64,000 bases of DNA from NCBI GenBank assembly GCA_963556195.1, contig OY744516.1, forward strand, positions 37,799,778-37,863,777. Reading direction: 5' to 3'. The translations under genes were made by a program, and so were the position numbers. The notes under the pieces were generated by a model. That model ran no database searches. It had not been told where the DNA came from and saw nothing but the letters and a program-made list of their open reading frames with translations. Source of the stretch: Sepiola atlantica (lineage: Eukaryota > Mollusca > Cephalopoda > Sepiida > Sepiolidae). How positions within the stretch are numbered: position 1 is the first letter of the stretch; every line of letters starts with the position of its first letter. This document shows, in pieces, positions 57,753 through 64,000 of the stretch.

Positions 57753-58090
57753 ACATAGAATGATTTTTGGCTAAGATCAAAGTGTAGTATCTGTTCCGAT
57801 GGATACTGCACGCCTGTCCTGTGCAGTTATAGGAGGTCCACCCTCCCAGGCTTCGCCTCCCCTCTTTGGGGAGGAGTAAGTTTATTGCTTACTGTCTGAG
57901 GCGCCCCTACCGGGGAATGCCGACGGGGCTGCCCAGGCAATTTTTAAATGGCCAGAGTGCTCACCTCTCGAGCGCTGGCTTTTAACCCCACTTGCTCGAC
58001 CCGATCTTGGGTCACATCTTACTTGTGGGAGTAAGATAAAATTGGCCTTGTGCCTAACTCCGCGAGGAGTAAATAAACATAGAATGATTT
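57753..58090 (+). mobile_element. U2 snRNA-headed SINE, copy 2
   Basis: A 310-bp insertion (57767-58076) flanked by the 14-bp duplication ACATAGAATGATTT (57753-57766 and 58077-58090). The head, 5'-truncated, is U2-like: TTGGCTAAGATCAAAGTG, TAGTATCTGTTC (57767-57796). The body shares CCTGTCCTGTGCAGTTAT, GCCTCCCCTCTTTGGGGAGG and AGTAAGTTTATTGCTTACTG with copy 1. It has an additional tRNA-like stretch (TGGCCAGAGTGCTCACC, CTCGACCCGATCTTGGGTC, 57950-58015) and the tail GAGGAGTAAATAAAC. The nearest exon ends 242 bp away. Confidence 0.88.
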
Positions 58091-58331
58091 GAAATAGGTT
58101 TAACAGTTGCAGTTGAAAAGCTAGCAAATATATTTCTTTGCTAACTTTTAACTCAATAATTTAAAGTGAAATTAGCCCCCCAAAAGAGACGTTTAGAGCC
58201 GCGTCGGGTTAAACTAACCAGAAATGTCTCATAGATAAAGAGAATAGACCAATAAAAAAGTGTGAAACTATATTTTAAGATAAATCGTTCAATTACATAC
58301 GATCGTGGCATATAAAAAGTTACTGACTTAC

Positions 58332-58526
58332 CGGGCGAAATTCGATTTCCTTATTTAAGAAAACCATTTCTTGATAATTAAAATCATAGTTCCTGTCAGC
58401 TGAGATTGTAGCAATTAGTTGGCCGTTTCGATAATGATTAAGCAGAATCTGTCGGGTGAGAAGATGCCCATGAAGGAACGTCGCAAACATTTTAATTACG
58501 ACATTTTTGTCTTTCGGTGGAAATGT
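58332..58526 (-). CDS. Exon: CuM His-x-His exon of DBH/MOXD1-family monooxygenase
   Basis: 195 bp, exactly 65 codons, phase 0 at both ends. The acceptor is ttcaacag (58534-58527) and the donor gtaagt (58331-58326). The translation starts TFPPKDKNVV and includes FATFLHGHLLTRQ. The HGH pair corresponds to the two histidines that bind the CuM copper in PHM and DBH. Further on are RNGQLIATISADRNYDFNYQ and EIEFRP, matching the family pattern of a charged turn followed by NYDFNYQE. The next exon continues directly with GDDL, as in other family members (RPGD). The canonical second residue after His is Thr or similar in many relatives; Gly here is a small departure. Confidence 0.9.
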
Positions 58527-58808
58527 CTGTTGAATAGAAAAGAAGAAAAAGAGAACGTTACTATCTTCGTATAAATAGTATTGTTAAAATATGCCACATA
58601 ATACTAGGAGTAATATTGCTTTCAGCAGGGCTACAACTATGCATATATATCAATAAAAAACGGACAATAATGGACGAATAACCAATAAAACTTAACTTTA
58701 TCAGCTGGTTGGAATTTTCTTAAAAAACTGAAATGTTTTATTTTATTTTATCATCAGATACCTGGCTAACTGCATGAAGCAAAGAAATTCGGATTGTAGC
58801 GAAATGGC

Positions 58809-58810
<2 letters not shown>

Positions 58811-58873
<63 letters not shown>
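58811..58873. repeat. (TA)n microsatellite
   Basis: About 31 units; AATTAATTTATAAATTAAT palindromic words follow. Confidence 0.95.
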
Positions 58874-58875
<2 letters not shown>

Positions 58876-58959
58876 AGCACGCAAAAATTAATTTATAAAT
58901 TAATCTAAAACATTCTAAAAATACAAAAATTAATTTATAAATTAATTAATTTAAAAATT

Positions 58960-58964
58960 CTCTC

Positions 58965-59025
<61 letters not shown>
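58960..59025. repeat. (CT)n then (TA)n microsatellite
   Basis: CT to about 59006, TA to 59025. Confidence 0.95.
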
Positions 59026-59061
59026 GATAAAAATGGAAATAGTATTCCAAACGTAATGTGA

Positions 59062-59238
59062 ATGAAAGAAGGAGAAACTAAATTATCAGTAAAGTCATCA
59101 ACGTTTCGTCTTCATCAAAGAAAAGACTTCCTCGGGATAGTTTATAACTTTTTTATTCTCTTAAACCATCCTGAGGAAGTATTTTCTTTGATGAAGACGA
59201 AACGTTGATGACTTTATTGATAATTTAGTTTCTCCTTC

Positions 59239-59243
<5 letters not shown>
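59062..59243. mobile_element. Palindromic element next to (TA)n
   Basis: Arms 59062-59138 and 59168-59243 are near-perfect inverted copies around a 29-bp loop, followed by (TA)n 59243-59307. They contain TTTGATGAAGACGAAACGTTGA, a degenerate hammerhead-like word of Penelope pseudo-LTR type. Confidence 0.8.
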
Positions 59244-59304
<61 letters not shown>

Positions 59305-59310
<6 letters not shown>

Positions 59311-59400
59311 AGTTATGAAAATATATTTATGTCAATTAAGCTACGCAGAGGCTTCTGCATTTCATCCCTGTAGGCAATAGTCAGGTTAAAGTATATATAA
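59305..59400 (-). repeat. Decayed second copy of the 24925-25015 hammerhead repeat
   Basis: AATAAGTTATGAAAATATATTTAT and AATTAAGCTACGCAGAGGC match 24926-24972. Stem III TGCAG/CTGCG is intact but CTGACGA is CTGACTA (59384-59378), which removes an essential G. Confidence 0.7.
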
Positions 59401-59819
59401 ACAATAGTACGCTAAGTTCCAGTGACCAAGCTTTTTTCATTTTTTTCCCAAATCCACAAAACATCGGTGCACTTTACGACGCGTTTTGCGCATATATAAA
59501 CTAGGAATAGATATGTATTAAAAAAGCAAAATAATCCCCAGATAACGAGGAAAAAAATCCTCACTATCTCAAAGGAACAGGGTTCACGAAAGTTGCTTTT
59601 TTGGTGTTTTTTTTACTTTGTGTGTTTCTGCTTCAGCGTTTCTGGATACGATCTCTGGACTTCTGATGAGCTGCATAGGTGAAAAATAGTGGAAATACAT
59701 GTCTATTCCTGGTTGGTTATATGTGTGCAAAATGGACTGTAAAGTGAACCAAAAAATGCATTTTTCTCGATTTTAATTGAAGATACATTTTTTTTTATTA
59801 ATGAGTCACCGTTTATCAA

Positions 59820-60165
59820 AGCCCAAAGGTCTATCAAGAACAAAGGTTAATGGTTTGTGTTAGGTGGATGGTGCGGCAAACACCTTTAGATTTGCAGACC
59901 ATGGTTGGATCTGGGCTGAATTTGATTACTTAATGGGACGGCTCAACAAAAATTTGCTAACATTGGACTAGAAAACAACCATGCTGTAATCAGCTGAAAA
60001 GCAGCCTCGTGGTATTGGGTTCTACAGACGGATAGTTCTCGGAAATAACCTCTGCTCATGGAAGTTTTGTTTATCTCCAAGTACACAGAGTAAGAAAAGA
60101 AAATATTTTACAGTGGTTGTAACTAGACATGTTTTTGCTGTGAATGTTTTACAGGGAGAACTATA
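59820..60165 (+). repeat. Dispersed repeat, third copy (also 11200-11440 and 12200-12900)
   Basis: GGTTAATGGTTTGTGT, GATCTGGGCTGAATTTGAT, AAATTTGCTAACATTGGACT and TTTACAGTGGTTGTAACTAG occur in the same order as in the composite duplication. Confidence 0.8.
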
Positions 60166-60169
60166 AATT

Positions 60170-61130
60170 AGGCTTAGTTGATCACCTGTGATCTTACAAT
60201 ATTTTTATGCGCTTTTTCTATTTTATCATTTATCCCGGAGCCATCCTACTCAGCATTTTGCCCCTGCACCTACATTTTCTTTTCTTCTTCTTTCGATTTC
60301 AAAGGGAGCAGGGGAAAAGTTCATCGAGGTCCTCAGCAGGTTCCCTTGCATATGACGAAGCAATGTGTCTCACTGATTACTTGATTAGATCCCGCCTCCC
60401 TGATGAGCTCCGTAACTTTGAGAGTCAAATTCTCCCCCACTTTATTTCTCAGATTTGAAGATGGAACCACTCTTTTTAGCGGGCATTCGAGTTTTAAGTA
60501 GTCCATATCACCTCAGGCCAAATAAGATGGCCTTCATCCCGCTGCAATCACTACGAAGGTAATCTCTCTCACTACCGAAAAGTATGGAAGCTCTCCAAAC
60601 GTCTTTTTGCTTTAAAGCATATGGAACTTCCATATACGCATTAGTATGCCCCGACCAATTGACGATGGGTTTCCATACTTCAAAAGGTACGCACCTTGTA
60701 CATGAAGAGGAACTTCCGTCCGTCGTTCTCTGTCTCTTCATGTATTCGATCTGCCAAATGTAGTCATTTATTATAATTGCTTGCTGAGATTATTTCCTGC
60801 AGTCTTGCAAATAATTCGATGTTGTGTTATAACCTCTTGTTCGTAATTGTCCTTTGTGGTTGCATATTCTTGATCGCTGTTAGTTTTTACACAATTTCTT
60901 TTGAGGCTCTGATATACTTCCTTGTACAATGTTCTTTTGCTGAATGTCTCCAAAGCTGGTATATTGACTAATAGTCTTTTGTCAGTTACAAGATGAAGCA
61001 TTTCTTGGTTTCGACAACACATTGCTCTACATCGATGGCGACTGTAAGACGCTTTCCCACTCAGACATAACTAGAGCAGCAGTCTTATCTTCTTTATTCG
61101 TTGGGTTGTCTAACTCTTCGTTTGAATAGG
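60170..61130. other. Possible old transposon coding remnants, unassigned
   Basis: Plus-strand frame to 60458 includes SLAYDEAMCLTDYLIRSRLP. Minus-strand frames include RCVPFEVWKPIVNWSGHTN (60510-60741) and VTDKRLLVNIPALETFSKRT (60771-61022). These read like protein rather than noise, but I cannot place them. Probably decayed transposon sequence within the intron. Confidence 0.3.
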
Positions 61131-61834
61131 TTCAGGATTAGGCTGAGCAAGGTAACAGTTCGCGTTTTGTTTTTCAAAACAACAAATAGTAACAAATAAC
61201 AACGCAAAGCAATAACAATAAAATAGCAGTAGATTTAACAATAGCAAAAATGACTCACGAACAACAGAAGTAATAGTAAACTCTGATTCTAACAGTTCCG
61301 AAATGACAAAGCACGGGAATTTTCGAGACCCCTGAACGAAAGCACGTTCAAGTGGTGAAAGGGATCAAGAAAATAAAGACCGTTAACTACCTCAGATCAC
61401 CCCACCGTCCAAGATGAACTCTGGAAGAAATAAGAGAATAATTCGCAAAATTTAAAATTTAAGGACTATTTCGGATATACTATTGAATATACTATACATT
61501 GCTCTAAGGAGGGTGAACTTGAAAATAGAGTTGAGATAAATGATAACATAACATATTGTTACATCTTGTTGAAAGTTAACCAAAGGTTTGTCAAGCAGTT
61601 ATTGACAAAATAATCTGGAATGAATTCTAATTTGATGTTTAATTGTGGTAAGTAAACAATCATCAAAATAGTTTGTCTTATTTTTTACAGACACTGTATT
61701 TAGTATGTTTAATTGTAAGTGCGAACAGCTGTAAATGTATCATAAAACAGTATGTATTATGTAAATGTATCATCAAACAGCAACAGAAAAGCAAATTAAA
61801 ACGTTTGAAATAGAATGAAACAAACTTTACTAAC

Positions 61835-62016
61835 ATCATAAATACATTTAGAACGACAGACGCCCTGATATCTGAATGTCGTTTGGTAAGGTGGGATCGG
61901 CTGAACAAATGGATAGCCATATACAGACACGACTTGGCCAATCTCCAATACGCCTGCATCAAAATCTCGTGTAGCTGGAACCAGAATTACTTCAAACCCA
62001 GACGAATCAAGGATAC
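61835..62016 (-). CDS. Exon (first visible): DBH/MOXD1-family monooxygenase
   Basis: 182 bp, with a pyrimidine-rich acceptor ending in gtag at 62020-62017 and donor gttagt after 61835. It enters with two bases left over from a codon begun upstream, then gives exactly 60 codons and ends in phase 0. The translation begins ILDSSGFEVILV and contains RDFDAGVLEIG, IPPYQTTF and GVCRSKC. This is the run that opens the second (CuM) domain of the PHM/DBH fold, with the proline pair and the first two conserved cysteines. The upstream intron is filled by a tandem array starting only tens of bases before the acceptor. No other family shows this combination, so the call is firm. Confidence 0.85.
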
Positions 62017-62049
62017 CTACGGCAAAAAAAATAGAAACATAAATTCAAT

Positions 62050-64000
62050 AGAAAATCAGTCGGTTTAAGAATAAGTTGCTTTCAAATATAAGAAGAAGAA
62101 TTCAAATGTTTTGATAAGTTTCTTTCAAATATAAGAAGAATTCGAATGTGTTGATAAGTTGCTTTCAAATATGAGAATAATTCGAATGTTTTGATGAGTT
62201 GCTTTCAAATATAATGATAATAAGAATTCGAATGCTTTGATCAGTTACTTTCAAATATAAGAAGAATTCAAATGTTTTGATAAGTTGCTTTCAAATATAA
62301 GAAGAAGAATTCGAATGTTTTGATAAGTTGCTTTCAAATATGAGCAGAAGAAGAGAATGTTTTGATTAGTTGCTTTCAAATATGAGAAAAAGAAGAATTC
62401 GAATATTTTGATAAGTTGCTTTCAAATATAAGAAGACGAAGAATTCGAATGTTTTGATAAGTTGCTTTCAGATATAAGAAGAATTCGAATGTTTTGATAA
62501 GTTGCTTTCAAGTATGAAAAAAATTCGAATGTTTTGATAAGTTGCTTTCAAATATAATAATAATAATAATAATAATAATAAAGAATTCGAATGTTTCAAT
62601 TAGTTGCTTTCAAATATAAGAAGAAGAATTCAAATGTTTTCATAAGTTGCCTTCAAATATGAGAAAAAGAAGAATTCGAATGTTTTGATAAGTTGCCTTC
62701 AAATATAAGAAGACGTAGAATTCGAATGTTTTGATAACTTGCTTTCAAATATGAGAAGAAGAAGTGAATGTTTTGATACGTTGCTTTCAAATATAAGAAG
62801 AAGAATTCGAATGCTTTGATAAGTTGCTTTCAAATATGAGAAGAAGAAGGGGATGTTTTGATAAGTTGCTTTCAAATATGAGAAGAAGAATGGAATGTTT
62901 TGATAAGTTGCTTTAAAATATAATAATAAGAAGAATTCGAATGTTTTGATAAGTTGTTTTAAAATATAAGAAGAATTCAAATTTTTTGATAAGTTTCTTT
63001 CAAATATGAGAAGAAGAATTCGAATGTTTTGATAAGTTTCTTTCAAATATAAGAAGAATTCGAATGTTTTGATAAGTTGCTTTCAAATATGAGAATAATT
63101 CGAATGTTTTTATGAGTTGCTTTCAAATATAATGATAATAAGAATTTGAATGTTTTGATCAGTTACTTTCAAATACAAGAAGAATTCAAATGTTTTGATA
63201 AGTTGCTTTCAAATATAAGAAGAATTCGAATGTTTTGATAAGTTGCTTTCAAATATGAGCAGAAGAAGAGAATGTTTTGATTAGCTGCTTTAAAATATGA
63301 GAAAAAGAAGAATTCGAATATTTTGATAAGTTGCTTTCAAATATAAGAAGAAGAAGAATTCGAATGTTTTGATAAGTTGTTTTCAGATATAAGAAGAATA
63401 ATTCGAATGTTTTGATAAGTTGCTTTCAAATATGAGAAAAAGAAGAATTCGAATGTTTTGATAAGTTGCTTTCAAATATGAGAAGAAGAAGGGAATGTTT
63501 TTATAAGTTGCTTTCAAATATGAGAAAAAGAAGAATTCGAATGTTTTGATAAGTTGCTTTCAAATATGAGAAAAAGAATTCGAATGTTTAGATAAGTTTC
63601 TTTCAAATATAATTATGAGAAGAATTCGAATGTTTTGATGAGTTGCTTTCAAATAAAAAAAGAAGAATTCAAATGTTTTGATAAGTTACTTTCAAATATA
63701 AGAAGAAGAATTCGAATGTTTTGATAAGTGGCTTTCAAATATGAGAAGAATTCGAATGTTTTCATAAGTTGCTTTCAAATATGAGAAAAAGAAGAATTCG
63801 AATGTTTTGATCAGTTGCTTTCAAATATAAGAAGAAGAAGAAATCGAATGTTTTATAAGTTACTTTCAAATATGAGAAGAAGAAGGGAATATTTTTATAA
63901 GTTGCTTTCAAATATGAGAAAAAGAAGAATTCGAATGTTTTGATCAGTTGCTTTCAAATATAAGAAGAAGAAGAAATCGAATGTTTTATAAGTTACTTTC
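62050..64000. repeat. Roughly 45-bp tandem array reaching the window end
   Basis: Over 40 units of GAATTCGAATGTTTTGATAA GTTGCTTTCAAATATAAGAA. Unit length varies with the number of GAA/AAT triplets. It begins about 50 bp upstream (gene sense) of the 62016 splice acceptor. Confidence 0.95.

Noticed and set aside
59180..59215. Hammerhead candidate TTTGATGAAGACGAAAC
   Set aside because: The first core base is T instead of C, stem II is only a few bases and no NUH triplet is in place.
60178..61022. Host exons in the 60-61 kb frames
   Set aside because: Although protein-like, they are bounded by stops without good splice pairs, lie on both strands and flank a dispersed repeat, so transposon remnants are more likely.

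Overview
This is a eukaryotic, animal genomic window, very AT-rich and dominated by repeats. The gene density, long introns, abundant (TA)n microsatellites, Penelope-like and LINE retroelements, and a dispersed repeat ending in a run of ACGG units suggest a lophotrochozoan, probably a mollusc of cephalopod type. The species assignment is inference. Nothing looks prokaryotic, and almost all long open frames are translated microsatellites or transposon remnants.

One host gene can be read through the window, on the minus strand. Seven exons (61835-62016, 58332-58526, 45953-46012, 38371-38502, 19943-19999, 17784-17822, 8148-8246) splice with compatible phases into about 255 residues. They form the C-terminal half of a copper type II, ascorbate-dependent monooxygenase of the dopamine beta-hydroxylase/MOXD1 family. 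The CuM-site His-x-His and Met are visible, followed by a Ser/Thr-rich stalk and a hydrophobic C-terminal tail. The 5' exons lie beyond base 64000. About 54 kb of genomic DNA carries about 760 coding bases, so nearly everything else listed here is intronic.

Layout: 1-8 kb is 3' of the gene and holds two degenerate tandem arrays (640-1700 and 2560-3460) and (TA)n tracts. 8.2-17.8 kb (last intron) holds LINE fragments, a 1-kb composite tandem duplication, a palindromic insertion with a target-site duplication, and two copies of a mollusc-type repeat. 17.8-20 kb carries two small exons, a tRNA-derived SINE and a 5S-rRNA-derived relic. 20-38.4 kb is an 18-kb intron with a recently dead Penelope-like element (PLE) flanked by direct pseudo-LTRs, many (TA)n tracts and palindromes, and several LINE remnants, one split by a SINE. 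38.5-46 kb has a rearranged Gypsy-type LTR element and an AT-rich minisatellite. 46-58.3 kb (12-kb intron) has a foldback element with a 29-bp minisatellite core, a decayed longer minisatellite, a C-depleted tract and a homogeneous 88-bp satellite. 58.5-64 kb has more palindromes and a roughly 45-bp array abutting the first visible exon.

The two most notable signals are these. (1) Two copies of a short retroposon whose head is the 5' end of U2 snRNA, joined to a shared non-U2 body. Both are flanked by 14-15 bp target-site duplications. (2) Several sequence families that fit the type I hammerhead ribozyme core, in PLE pseudo-LTRs, foldback arms and small elements, almost always beside (TA)n tracts. 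The best is at 46257-46305. All calls were made by reading; no search or folding was run.
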